Shown: positions 27,640 to 36,822 of the stretch, piece by piece
How the letters are laid out: each line of letters begins with the position of its first letter
Numbering within the stretch: position 1 is the first letter of the stretch
Source of the DNA: Pseudomonas umsongensis
GTDB lineage: Bacteria; Pseudomonadota; Gammaproteobacteria; Pseudomonadales; Pseudomonadaceae
NCBI RefSeq assembly: GCF_002236105.1
Contig: NZ_NIWU01000001.1
Span: 868,001 to 932,000 of the forward strand
Direction: 5' to 3'
Length of the DNA stretch: 64,000 bases
The notes under the pieces: model-generated
The model's input: the letters and a program-made list of their open reading frames with translations, nothing else
What the model was told of the DNA's origin: nothing
Database searches by the model: none
Position numbers and translations under genes: made by a program

Positions 27640-28962
27640 CTAGCGAATACCGCTCACCGCCATGGACTCTGGCGCCCACTGCGCCGTCGACAGCGGTTCG
27701 ATGTAGCGGATGCCACCGTGGGGGCCGACCACGCCATTGATGTTGTAGGTGCCACGCGACAGGTCGTACGTCATGAACGGGGTGGCATCGGGAACCTGCT
27801 GGTCATAGCTCTGGCTGAAGAAGGCGAAGGAGCCCCGATACAGCTGGCCATCGGTGTCGTACTGATCGGAGGCCACCGCGGCCCAGGTATCTTCATCCAG
27901 GTAAAAGCGGCGCTTCTGGTAGATGTGCTTGGCACCGGGCTTGAGATTGCCCTCGACGACGTAGACCCGGTGTTTTTCCCAGCGCACGTAATCCGGGGCA
28001 ATGAAATTGGGGGTGGTCAGCGATTTGGCTTCGCGGGCGTAGGTGAGTTTGTAAGTGTTGTACGGCACGATCATTTCCCGCTTGCCTACCAGCGTCCAGT
28101 CATACAGCTCCAACGCACGGGCGGTGCCGGGGTTGGGCGTGTCGTAGGCCAGGATCGAAATCTGCTTGACCCGGCGCTGGGCCGGCATGTACTGCCAGGC
28201 GCGGCCAGGAAACTCCGTGGCATTGGTGGCGTTCTTGAGCATGATCGACTCGCCGGCTCGGCGCGCAGGCCCGGTGTAGGACAGTTTCAACTGATAATAG
28301 ATGTCCGAGCTGCTGAACGGCTTCGACATGTTCTCGTAGATCGGGAAGGACACGTACGCTTCGCCGGTGACCGCCAGGCTCGGCACGCCCGCCGTGTCGA
28401 CGCTCCAGGAGTCGTACTTGGAATGGATGTTGACGCCCTGGTAGCGCAACAGGAAATTCCACATCGCTTCGGCACCGGACTGCGGGATCGGGAACGGCAC
28501 GCCGGGCATCACATTGTCGATGGCGGTTCCGCCGTCGAGGGACCTGGCGTTGGTGGCATTCTTGCGACTGTTGTCCAGCACCGCCTGTGGCAACGATGCG
28601 GTGCGGTGGGTCGGATACACATCGACTCGAAAGCCAGGGTAGCGCTTGGCCAACGCGACAGTGGTGGCGGTCAGCATGCCTTTGTACGCATCGACGTTCT
28701 TGCCGTTGATCACCAGCAGCGGTTTTTCGTGGGCAAAGGGGTCGGGGCGCATGCTGTCGCCGGCCTTGAAACTGGCGGGGGCCGTGGTCAGGCCACCGCT
28801 GTAGGGCGGAATGGAACCGTCGGCATTGCCGGCCTGTTCGGCACCCACTCCCGTCAGGCTGGTGCCCAGCCGGGCGGCTTCCTGGCTCGATACATAGGCG
28901 TGGGCATCGATGACCAGCCCCATGAGGGGGATGGCTGCCAGAAGACTTTTCACCAATTTCAT
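27640..28962 (-). CDS. DUF1329 family exported protein (first of two in the window)
   Basis: 440 residues. The Sec signal peptide is MKLVKSLLAAIPLMGLVIDA followed by HA. The mature protein starts YVSSQEAARLGTSLTGVGAE, the typical DUF1329 beginning, and has the family's repeated beta-strand segments such as RRVYVVEGNLKPG, RRFYLDEDTWAAV and LYRGSF. DUF1329 proteins have a LolB-like fold and are often found with DUF1302 outer-membrane proteins in gene sets for hydrophobic compounds; their exact role is unproven. The start is ATG with AGGAG upstream; a longer open frame is rejected. It is convergent with the phenol outer-membrane gene and divergent from the MBL-like gene. Confidence 0.88.
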   Translation of the reverse strand: MKLVKSLLAAIPLMGLVIDAHAYVSSQEAARLGTSLTGVGAEQAGNADGSIPPYSGGLTTAPASFKAGDSMRPDPFAHEKPLLVINGKNVDAYKGMLTATTVALAKRYPGFRVDVYPTHRTASLPQAVLDNSRKNATNARSLDGGTAIDNVMPGVPFPIPQSGAEAMWNFLLRYQGVNIHSKYDSWSVDTAGVPSLAVTGEAYVSFPIYENMSKPFSSSDIYYQLKLSYTGPARRAGESIMLKNATNATEFPGRAWQYMPAQRRVKQISILAYDTPNPGTARALELYDWTLVGKREMIVPYNTYKLTYAREAKSLTTPNFIAPDYVRWEKHRVYVVEGNLKPGAKHIYQKRRFYLDEDTWAAVASDQYDTDGQLYRGSFAFFSQSYDQQVPDATPFMTYDLSRGTYNINGVVGPHGGIRYIEPLSTAQWAPESMAVSGIR

Positions 28963-29278
28963 CTTGTTATTCTCCTGCCAGGCGGACCAGGCAACTCGTG
29001 ACTCAGAGGCCACGGTCACATCCGTCGGCTCAATTGCCAGAGTTTGTAGCGCTATTAGAAGACCTGCGATTGAGGGGTGCTTCGCATTTGACGACAGATA
29101 CTTGGCTATTGATGACAGGGGTAGAGCTTCGGCGAGGATGTGGAATGTGTTGGCCAGTGATCCGTCCGGGCCCCACTCCACACGGGTGGGGGCGTGGACG
29201 TGAAGGCGGATTATCCTTCAGGCCTCATAAAACCCGCACGTTCTGCAAAGTTGGGGCGAATTCGAAGAGGTGTCTGTC
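28963..29278. promoter_or_regulatory. Divergent promoter region with spaced direct repeats
   Basis: This 316-base gap separates the DUF1329 gene from the MBL-like gene and has no credible gene. It holds TTGACGACAG (29088-29097) and TTGATGACAG (29109-29118), direct repeats exactly 21 bases (two helical turns) apart, a plausible activator site. Further on come GATGTGGAATG (29137-29147) and GTCCGGGCCCC (29164-29174), both of which recur in the divergent gap near 59.2 kb. No regulator is assigned. Confidence 0.4.
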
Positions 29279-30142
29279 GTGAACCGTTGTTTATCCACTC
29301 TGGCCGGTAGCAGTCGCAAGCTTGATGGTGGCGTGATGTTCGGTAATACGCCGCGGCAGTTATGGGCTGAATGGATCAAGCCCGACCAGGACAACCTGGT
29401 GGACCTGGCCTCGCGGGGCCTGCTGGTGCAGCAAGGGGGCAAGAATATCCTGGTGCTGGCCGGTGCCAGCGCCTTGCTGGCGCCGCTGCGACGGACCTGC
29501 AGCTGTCAGAAACATCCGCCGGGATTGCTCGACAGCCTGGCGCAACAGGGGCTGGCTGAAGGCGATATCAGTGCGGTGGTGCTGACGCATCTGCACGCGC
29601 AACTGACTCCCGAACTGAGTGCGGCGATCGAGGAGGGCAATACGCCGCGCTTGCTGTTTCCTGCTGCGCATTACATTACCGGAGAGCGTCACTGGTCCCG
29701 TGCGCTTCACAACCATCCCCATGATCGCGCTTTATTCGTCCGCCAGATCGTGCGCAGGCTGCAAGGCAGTGGGCGGCTGGTGCTGGTCGATGACGCGCGC
29801 TGCAAAGAGCTCGGCGACGGTTGGCAGTTTCACTTCAGCGATGGCTACACCCCCGGACAATTGATCCCGGAAATCGCCATGCCCGGCGGGCCGGTGGTGT
29901 TTGCCGGCGACCTGATTCCCGGTACCCATTGGTTGCGCCTGGACGTAACGACGGCCAACGATCGCAATCCCGAAGGGTTGGTGGGCGAGAAAGAACGGCT
30001 GTTGGACCACCTGGTGGCCAGCGGCGGGCGCCTGGTGTTCTCCAGTGATCCGCAGATTGCGATGATCAAGATCATGCGTGATCGACATTCGCGTTACCAG
30101 GCGTTTGATACGTACACCACGTTGAGCCGTTTCTCGTGTTGA
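29279..30142 (+). CDS. Metallo-beta-lactamase-fold protein with degenerate metal site
   Basis: About 287 residues with the layout of MBL-fold hydrolases: VVLTHLH, FHFSDGYTPGQ and VVFAGDLIPGTHW are in the right order. The usual ligands are mostly gone. HxHxDH is HLHAQL, the GHTPG histidine is Tyr, the early DTG is AGA, and the late THD is SSD; only the HxH pair and the Asp of AGD remain. A conventional dinuclear hydrolase is therefore unlikely. GTG at 29279 has AAGAGG 8 bases upstream; GTG at 29270 is possible. It is divergent from the DUF1329 gene. Function unknown. Confidence 0.8.
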   Translation: MNRCLSTLAGSSRKLDGGVMFGNTPRQLWAEWIKPDQDNLVDLASRGLLVQQGGKNILVLAGASALLAPLRRTCSCQKHPPGLLDSLAQQGLAEGDISAVVLTHLHAQLTPELSAAIEEGNTPRLLFPAAHYITGERHWSRALHNHPHDRALFVRQIVRRLQGSGRLVLVDDARCKELGDGWQFHFSDGYTPGQLIPEIAMPGGPVVFAGDLIPGTHWLRLDVTTANDRNPEGLVGEKERLLDHLVASGGRLVFSSDPQIAMIKIMRDRHSRYQAFDTYTTLSRFSC

Positions 30143-30159
30143 TGCATGCCCTTGCAGGA

Positions 30160-30446
30160 GGTCTGCTCGCGAAAAACGTCCAGACAACGCGGGTATCCAG
30201 ACACCCCGCGTCACCGTTAAAGACCATCGCGAGCAGGCTCGCTCCCACAAAGGTCCGTGTGGAACCTGTAGGAGCGAGCCTGCTCGCGAAAAACGTCCAG
30301 GCAACGCGGGTATCCAGACACCCCGCATCACCGTTAAAGACCATCGCGAGCAGGCTCGCTCCTACAAAGGTCCGTGTGGAACCTGTAGGAGCGAGCCTGC
30401 TCGCGAAAAACGTCCAGACAACGCGGGTATCCAGACACCCCGCGTT
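30160..30446. repeat. 117-bp tandem repeat, about 2.5 copies, with REP palindromes
   Basis: GAAAAACGTC recurs at 30171, 30288 and 30405, a period of 117. Each unit holds CGCGGGTATCCAGACACCCC, CATCGCGAGCAGGCTCGCTC, AAAGGTCCGTGTGGAACC and TGTAGGAGCGAGCCTGCTCG. Units differ at very few positions, suggesting recent expansion. The last unit runs directly into the stop codon of the sulfatase gene. Confidence 0.92.
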
Positions 30447-32042
30447 TCAGCGTGGCGGCTGCTGACTTCTCAGGAAATCCTGCACCAGGTTCGATCGGTC
30501 AAATGACTTGGCCGCCTGCACGGGCGGGTACTCGGCCAGGGTCTTCAAATGGCTGCCGATCAGTTCCCCCATGGATGCGGCAATCCAGGCGGACTTCTGA
30601 ACCATGTGGCCGTAGGAGTCGTTGCTGTCGTAGCTCTCGAACGGATCGCTGCGCAGGTTGAACATCAGCGGGGCAAACAACGGTTTTATCGGGGCGTAGT
30701 AGTCTTCTTTGGTCGAGAAGTGCAGCTTCCATGGGCCCATGCGCACGGCGGTCAGTTTGCTTTCGATGTAATAGAGCAGGCTGGTGCGTGCGCTGGCGGG
30801 TGACTTGCCGGTCCAATAGTCGATGTTGTTGATGCCGTCGATGTACTGCTTCTTCTCGGTTTTCATGCGCTCGACCACATCCGGCACGCCCGCTGCCGCG
30901 GCGAGGGTGGTGAACATGTCCTGGTGCGCCTGGATGCCATTCTTGATCTGCCCTGGCTTGATGACACCCGGCCAGCGCAACATCGACGGTACGCGCACGC
31001 CGCCTTCATACGTGGTCATTTTCTCGCCACGGAAGGGGGTCGTGGCGCCATGTGGCCAGGAAGCGTGTTCAGGGCCGTTGTCGGTGGAATACCAGACGAT
31101 GGTGTTCTGATCCAGGCCGTTCTCCTTCAGGAAATCCAGCAACAAACCGATGTCGTGGTCGTGCTGCATCATGCCGCTACCTTGGGTGTCGTCCTCGTGG
31201 GTGTATTGGGCAGCAGCGTGTTTCCATTTATCGTTGAGATGGGTGTAGATGTGCATTCTTGTGGTGTTGACCCATACGAAAAATGGCTTGTCGTCGCTCT
31301 TCGCCTTGCGCATGAAGTCCATCGCATGAGGGATCAGTTCTGCGCCATCGAAGTCTTCCATTCGCTTGGTCGTCAGTGGTCCGGTGTCTTCGATGACCTG
31401 TTTGCCAACCAACCCGAAACGAGGGTCTGTCGTCGTATCGTCCTTGTCCGTGGCGAAGCTGTGCAGCACGCCGCGGGTGGCGAATTTTTTGGCGTAGGCC
31501 TGCGGTCCACCCGGATAGTCCTTGGCAAAATTCTGGTAATCGGCGTACTCACTCTGTTCCTCGGTATTGAGGTGGTACAGGTTGCCGAAAAACTCGTCGA
31601 AACCATGCACCGTTGGCAAGTTGGGGTTGTTGTCGCCCAAGTGGTTCTTGCCAAACTGACCGGTGCGGTAACCCACCTGTTTCAATACCTCGGCCAGGCT
31701 CGGTGAAGCAGCCTGCAGGCCGAGCTTGTCGCCCGGCTGCCCCACGGTGGTCATGCCGGAGCGAATCGGGTACTGGCCGGTGATGAACGCCGCTCGGCCG
31801 GCAGTGCAGGAAGGTTGTCCGTAGTGATCGGTAAAGCGAATGCCCTCCATGCCGATCTGGTCGATATTCGGCGTGGTGTAGCCCATGGTGCCCATGCCAT
31901 AGGCACTCACGTTCTGCCAGCCAATGTCGTCGCCCCAGATGACCAGGATATTGGGCTTGGTCGTCTGGGCCTGTGCCATCGGCGCGGCGAGCATGGCGCA
32001 AGCCATGCCTGCCATGGCCAGCCGCTTGATGCTTTCGATCAT
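30447..32042 (-). CDS. Exported type I sulfatase (arylsulfatase family)
   Basis: Hydrolyses sulfate esters in the periplasm. 531 residues. The signal peptide ends near residue 25 (APMAQA). [13 protein letters not shown] gives the metal-binding Asp pair. The active-site segment is SCTAGRA with C79 as the formylglycine precursor, matching the C-x-(P/A)-x-R pattern. Later come GKNHLGD and STDNGPE, which supply further metal and sulfate ligands. The ATG at 32042 has GAGGAGA 7 bases upstream; an upstream ATG in the same frame lacks spacing. It is the last gene of a minus-strand operon, 44 bases after the SDR. The true substrate is unknown. Confidence 0.94.
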   Translation of the reverse strand: MIESIKRLAMAGMACAMLAAPMAQAQTTKPNILVIWGDDIGWQNVSAYGMGTMGYTTPNIDQIGMEGIRFTDHYGQPSCTAGRAAFITGQYPIRSGMTTVGQPGDKLGLQAASPSLAEVLKQVGYRTGQFGKNHLGDNNPNLPTVHGFDEFFGNLYHLNTEEQSEYADYQNFAKDYPGGPQAYAKKFATRGVLHSFATDKDDTTTDPRFGLVGKQVIEDTGPLTTKRMEDFDGAELIPHAMDFMRKAKSDDKPFFVWVNTTRMHIYTHLNDKWKHAAAQYTHEDDTQGSGMMQHDHDIGLLLDFLKENGLDQNTIVWYSTDNGPEHASWPHGATTPFRGEKMTTYEGGVRVPSMLRWPGVIKPGQIKNGIQAHQDMFTTLAAAAGVPDVVERMKTEKKQYIDGINNIDYWTGKSPASARTSLLYYIESKLTAVRMGPWKLHFSTKEDYYAPIKPLFAPLMFNLRSDPFESYDSNDSYGHMVQKSAWIAASMGELIGSHLKTLAEYPPVQAAKSFDRSNLVQDFLRSQQPPR

Positions 32043-32086
32043 GAAGTGTCTCCTCATTGTCAAAGTGAATGCCAGGTCAGGGTGAG

Positions 32087-32985
32087 TCAGGCGAGCAACG
32101 TCTCGACCAACTGAGCCCGCAGCTCCGGTTTGCCCGCGTACGGGTCGGGTGGATTGCGCTGCTCGACGATCGCATCGAAGCGCTCGCGCACGGAGCCCAT
32201 GGCGTGGGGATGCGAGTAGATATAGAAGTTGCGCTGGCGGACAGCCTCGAAGGTCAGGTGGGCGATCTGCTGGGCACTGACCTTGGCCGCGGCAGTAGCC
32301 TTCTGGTTCTGCGCCAGAGCCGCCGCCTGGGAGCGTGTCGGTGCGCCGGCATTGGCCAGATCGTTCGGGCGATTCCGAGCGGACAAGCTGATACCGGTGG
32401 GTACGAAGTAGGGGCACAGCACCGAGCAGTGCACCTGACAGGAAACCAGCGCGAGGTCGTGGTACAGCGTCTCGCTGAGCGACACCACCGCCTGTTTGGT
32501 GAGGTTGTAGGCGCCCAGCGTCGGCGCGTTGAGCAGCCCGGCCATCGAGGCGGTATTGATGATGTGCCCTTCGTAGTCCGGGTCATGCGCAGCGGCCGCC
32601 AGCATCAGCGGTGTGAAGATGCGCACTCCGTGGATCACGCTGCGCACGTTGACACCCAGAACCCAGTCCCAGTCCTTTTCACTGTTCTCCCACACAAGGC
32701 CGCCGGCGAGCACGCCGGCGTTGTTGAACAGCAGGTGTACGGCGCCGAACTCCGCCACTGCGGCATCGGCCAGAGCCTGGACTTGCGTGGCCTGCGAGAC
32801 GTCGGTTCGCAGACCGATGACCGAGGCGCCGCGGGCGCGCAGTTCGGCGACCGTGGCCTCGAGCGCGTCAGCCTGGATATCGGCCAGCACCAGCTTTATG
32901 CCAAGCCCTGCACCCATCTCGGCGAAAGCCTTGCCGAAACCGGATGCGGCGCCGGTAATCACCGCTACGCGACCCTCGAAGTTCT

Positions 32986-32989
<4 letters not shown>
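32087..32989 (-). CDS. Short-chain dehydrogenase/reductase
   Basis: NAD(P)-dependent oxidoreductase of 300 residues. The Rossmann motif is TGAASGFG (Phe where Ile is usual). NNAG lies in [10 protein letters not shown]. The catalytic Ser and the Tyr-xxx-Lys are in [19 protein letters not shown] followed by LTK. LADIQ after the second strand ends in Asp, which favours NAD(H). Its ATG overlaps the stop of the thioesterase gene (ATGA), and it is followed by the sulfatase gene. Probably oxidises a secondary alcohol in the pathway of this operon. Confidence 0.92.
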
Positions 32990-33426
<437 letters not shown>

Positions 33427-33430
33427 GACT

Positions 33431-34714
33431 TCAAGCCTCCTGCTTCATGCGGCGCACGCGAATATCCGCCTGCTCTTTGTGGCCGGACATATGTTCATAG
33501 CCACACAGCCGCGAGCAGTACTCGCCAATCATCACGCTGGCCTCGTCGGTCAGCACGCGTTGGTAGGTGTGGGTCTTGATGAACTTGCCCACCCACAATC
33601 CTCCGGTGTAGCGACCCGCGCCCATCGTCGGCAGTGTGTGGTTGGTGCCGATGACCTTGTCGCCATAGCTCACATTGGTGCGGTGGCCAAGGAACAGGGC
33701 GCCGTAACGGGTCATGCGATCGTGATACCAGTCCGGATCCTTGGTCATTACCTGCACATGCTCGGAGCACAAACGCTCGGCGACTTCCAGGGCTTCTTCG
33801 TCGGTGTCGCATAGATGGATCTCACCGAAGTCGTTCCAGGCCACGCTAGCGACCGGCGCGGTGTCCAGGCGCGACAGTACCCGGTCGATAGCAGCAGGCA
33901 GCTCTTCGGCGATTTTCTTGCTGGTGGTAACGCAATAAGCGGGGGAGGTCGGGCCGTGTTCGGCCTGGCCCAGCAAGTCGACGGCGACCAGTTCGGCGTC
34001 CACGGTGTCATCACAGATCACCATGGTTTCGGTAGGGCCGGCGAACAGGTCGATACCGACGCGGCCGAACAGCTGGCGCTTGGCCTCGGCCACATAAGCG
34101 TTGCCGGGGCCAACGATCATGTCGACGCCGACGATGCTCTGTGTACCGATCGCCATCGCAGCCACTGCCTGCACGCCGCCAAGGCAGTAGATCTCGTCTG
34201 CACCGGCCAAGTGCATCGCCGCAACGATTTCAGGGCACGGCTTGCCTTCGAACGGCGGTGCACTGGCGATCACGCGCTTGACGCCGGCCACCTTGGCGGT
34301 GAGTACGCTCATGTGCGCGCTGGCGATCAATGGGTACTTGCCGCCGGGGATATAGCAGCCGACCGAGTTGACCGGAATATTGCGATGGCCGAGTACGACG
34401 CCGGGCAAGGTTTCGACCTCGACATCGTGCATCGAATCCTTCTGAATCTGGGCGAAGCGGCGAATCTGATCCTGGGCGAACCGGATGTCGTCGAGCGTCT
34501 GCCGGGGCAGACTGGCAATGCAGGCGTCGATCTGTTCCTGGGTCAGACGCATGCTTTGCGGCGCCCAGTTGTCGAATTTCTCGGAGTACTCGCGCACCGC
34601 TGCATCACCGCGCTGCTCGATGTCGGCGAGGATGCCTTCTACGGTGGCGCGCACCTGGGCTTGATTGCTGGCTTTCGCCTGGGCCGATTGACCCTTTTTG
34701 AGTTGTTGAATCAC
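33431..34714 (-). CDS. Histidinol-dehydrogenase-like alcohol dehydrogenase (HpsN-like)
   Basis: 427 residues of the HisD superfamily but not placed with histidine genes. Catalytic and zinc residues of HisD can be matched: Gln and His in GQAEHG, Glu-His in CSEHVQVM, Asp in SYGDKV before [13 protein letters not shown], and His in [10 protein letters not shown]. HisD paralogues of this type include HpsN, which oxidises dihydroxypropanesulfonate in two steps, so the substrate is probably a small primary alcohol oxidised to an acid. It starts at GTG with AGAGGAAA upstream, directly after the LacI gene (54-base gap). Confidence 0.85.
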   Translation of the reverse strand: MIQQLKKGQSAQAKASNQAQVRATVEGILADIEQRGDAAVREYSEKFDNWAPQSMRLTQEQIDACIASLPRQTLDDIRFAQDQIRRFAQIQKDSMHDVEVETLPGVVLGHRNIPVNSVGCYIPGGKYPLIASAHMSVLTAKVAGVKRVIASAPPFEGKPCPEIVAAMHLAGADEIYCLGGVQAVAAMAIGTQSIVGVDMIVGPGNAYVAEAKRQLFGRVGIDLFAGPTETMVICDDTVDAELVAVDLLGQAEHGPTSPAYCVTTSKKIAEELPAAIDRVLSRLDTAPVASVAWNDFGEIHLCDTDEEALEVAERLCSEHVQVMTKDPDWYHDRMTRYGALFLGHRTNVSYGDKVIGTNHTLPTMGAGRYTGGLWVGKFIKTHTYQRVLTDEASVMIGEYCSRLCGYEHMSGHKEQADIRVRRMKQEA

Positions 34715-34768
34715 CGATTATTTCCTCTGGATTGTTTTTGCTTTTGTGAGCTGGGTGTAGAGGTGACG

Positions 34769-35815
34769 CTACGCGGAGGCGCGGTGTACCAGATGTCCCG
34801 GCACCTCGTGGAGCGCCTGGTTGGCGCCGTTGCCAGGGCGACCCTGGCCCAGCAAGCCGAGGGCGCATTCGATCATTTGGCCCAGGGGCTGGTGCACCGT
34901 GGTCAGTGAGTTTTCGGGCCAGGCGGCGGCGCGGATGTCGTCGAAGCCGACCACCGCGACATCCTCGGGTACGCGCAGGTGGGTGTTAATCCGCAGGTAA
35001 CTCAGTACGCCGAGGGCCATCACGTCGTTGGCGCAGAACACCGCGTCGATAGCAGGTTGGCCGACACTGAACAGTCGGGCCGCCGCCTCGCGTGCGCCTT
35101 CATAGGTGTATCCACCCTCAACGCAGGCCACCAGGCGTTGACCCTGCGCGGCCAGGCCTCGCTCGAAGCCGCGCAAGCGGTCAGCCGTGGTGGAGATGCC
35201 CGGATCGCCGGACACAAAGGCGCAGGCCTGGCGGCGTTGCCCCACCAGATAGTCGGCCACCTCGGCGGCCATGCGCTCGTTATCGCAGCACACCGACCAG
35301 ACGGTCACGTCCTCGACGCGGCGGTTCATGAACACCAGGCCGACACCCTGGCGTGCGCAAATGTCGGCCATGTGCGAAGACAACTTCGCGGCGGTCACCA
35401 CGATCCCATCGACCTGGTACTGCAGCAGTTGCGGCAGCAGTTCGTCCGCATCGCCCCCCGGTGGCACCACGAACAGCAGCAGTTGTCGGCCCGCCTGGCG
35501 CAGTTGCAGGGAAAGCTCCTCAACCAGAGCCGGATAGAAGGGGTTGGCCATATCGCCGACCACCAGCGCAACGATGCCTGTCTTGCGCTGGTTCAAGGAG
35601 CGGGCGATGGCATTGGGTCGATAGCCCAGTTCATCGGCCATGGCGAGGATGCGCACGCGTAGCTTGGCCGAGATACGCGATTGCGCATCGAAGGCGCGAG
35701 TGACCGTGGAGGTGGCGACCCCGATGCGTTGCGCAAGGTCCTTGGCGGATACCCGTACGACGGTCGCGCGGTTTGTTGCAGCGCAGCAATCGCCGGCAGT
35801 GCTGTCGTGCTTCAT
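34769..35815 (-). CDS. LacI family transcriptional regulator
   Basis: Likely ligand-controlled repressor of the operon it heads. 348 residues. The HTH is VSAKDLAQRIGVATSTVTRAF, and the hinge helix region reads GYRPNAIARSLNQRKTG. The periplasmic-binding-protein-like sensor domain (VALVVGDMANPFYPALVEEL onward) fills the rest. The family's usual specificity contacts cannot be read further. It is the first gene of the set LacI-HisD-thioesterase-SDR-sulfatase, all on the minus strand. A palindromic operator lies 30 bases upstream of its ATG, so the gene is probably autoregulated. Confidence 0.93.
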   Translation of the reverse strand: MKHDSTAGDCCAATNRATVVRVSAKDLAQRIGVATSTVTRAFDAQSRISAKLRVRILAMADELGYRPNAIARSLNQRKTGIVALVVGDMANPFYPALVEELSLQLRQAGRQLLLFVVPPGGDADELLPQLLQYQVDGIVVTAAKLSSHMADICARQGVGLVFMNRRVEDVTVWSVCCDNERMAAEVADYLVGQRRQACAFVSGDPGISTTADRLRGFERGLAAQGQRLVACVEGGYTYEGAREAAARLFSVGQPAIDAVFCANDVMALGVLSYLRINTHLRVPEDVAVVGFDDIRAAAWPENSLTTVHQPLGQMIECALGLLGQGRPGNGANQALHEVPGHLVHRASA

Positions 35816-35844
35816 GTCGTTTGGTCCGGTCGCGTCTCAGTCTT

Positions 35845-35860
35845 GTGCAAACGTGTGCAC
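35845..35860. promoter_or_regulatory. Probable LacI-family operator
   Basis: GTGCAAACGTGTGCAC is a 16-base palindrome with one mismatched pair and the central ACGT typical of LacI/PurR/GntR-class operators. It lies 30 bases upstream of the LacI ATG and about 135 bases upstream of the divergent TetR gene, so binding could control the whole sulfatase operon. Confidence 0.7.
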
Positions 35861-35995
35861 TCATGGCCCCGATGCTAACGGTGCCGCACTGGCGTGAGCT
35901 CCCCCCAAAGAGAGGGGGGCGACCGGCTCGCCATGCACATAGCCTGTGTGAAATGGCGAAAAGCAGTGGACGAGATCCACACTGAAGGAGTCGAT

Positions 35996-36685
35996 ATGCG
36001 CAGTTCGGACATGGCCGCTCCAGGCCTGGATACCAATGACGACATTGTGCTCAAACTGCCCGCCAGGCCACGCAAGCAGCCCAGGCAGGCACGTTCGGTG
36101 GCCTTGGTCGAAGCCTTGAAAACAGCCGGGCGGGACGTCCTCGAACGGGAAGGGCGCGACGCGCTGTCGATCTATCGTCTTTCCGATTATTCCGGGGTGG
36201 CGATCAGTTCCATCTACGAATACTTCCCCACGATGGAATCGCTGATCGCCGCCATTTTCGAGGATTACCGCGCTGATACCCGCCAGCAAATCATCCTCGA
36301 GATCCATGCACTGCCTGCATCGGCGACGCTGTATGACGGCATCGAATTGGTGTTGCGCACCGGCCTTGCAGCCTTGCATCGCTGGGAGCAGATCGACTCG
36401 CAATTGAGCATCAAGGCCGCCTACTACGCCGAACTGGTGCGGCTGGACATCGTCAAGCCGGAGCGTTTCTGGATCTCGAAGGTCATGCCAGCCCTGGTAC
36501 AACGCTTCTGCAACGAGGTTCGGGTACGTGATCGCGAGAAGGCAGGCTTCCTTGCCTATCAGGCGGTCACCGCGTTGCCCCGGGCGTTGCTGATCGAAAA
36601 ACCGGATTACCTGCTTGAAGAGGACACCGTTCGCATGCTGGCGCGCATGCTCCATGCCTTGCTGACGACGGCGGATGAACAGTGA
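35996..36685 (+). CDS. TetR family transcriptional regulator
   Basis: 229 residues. The N-terminal HTH region is RQARSVALVEALKTAGRDVL then LSIYRLSDYSGVAISSIYEYF, the standard TetR DNA-binding helices. The C-terminal ligand domain is all-helical. The ATG at 35996 follows GAAGGAG at 5 bases, which decides the start; the frame opens further upstream without a ribosome site. It is divergent from the LacI gene and 137 bases before the first acyl-CoA dehydrogenase gene, so it may regulate either side. A short hairpin (36721-36740) follows. Confidence 0.9.
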   Translation: MRSSDMAAPGLDTNDDIVLKLPARPRKQPRQARSVALVEALKTAGRDVLEREGRDALSIYRLSDYSGVAISSIYEYFPTMESLIAAIFEDYRADTRQQIILEIHALPASATLYDGIELVLRTGLAALHRWEQIDSQLSIKAAYYAELVRLDIVKPERFWISKVMPALVQRFCNEVRVRDREKAGFLAYQAVTALPRALLIEKPDYLLEEDTVRMLARMLHALLTTADEQ

Positions 36686-36822
36686 CGCCGCCAGCGCAGG
36701 CAGGTTCGCTTGGCGCAACTGAAGCGGGCCTACCCGCTTCGAGGGGGCAGAAGGAGCGTAAGTCGTCCTAAGGTGGCGTAAAGGCGTTCATCGCCAGAGC
36801 CCATCTTTTTGGAGGTAATTGA

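Noticed and set aside
27718..29001. 427-codon plus-strand frame opposite the first DUF1329 gene
   Set aside because: Antisense shadow of a gene with signal peptide and family start.
30160..30446. Possible CRISPR array
   Set aside because: Whole 117-bp units are repeated with no unique spacers, and there are no cas genes.
33431..34714. Histidine biosynthesis hisD
   Set aside because: No other his genes; it sits in a LacI-controlled catabolic operon and its overall sequence is of the paralogous alcohol dehydrogenase type.
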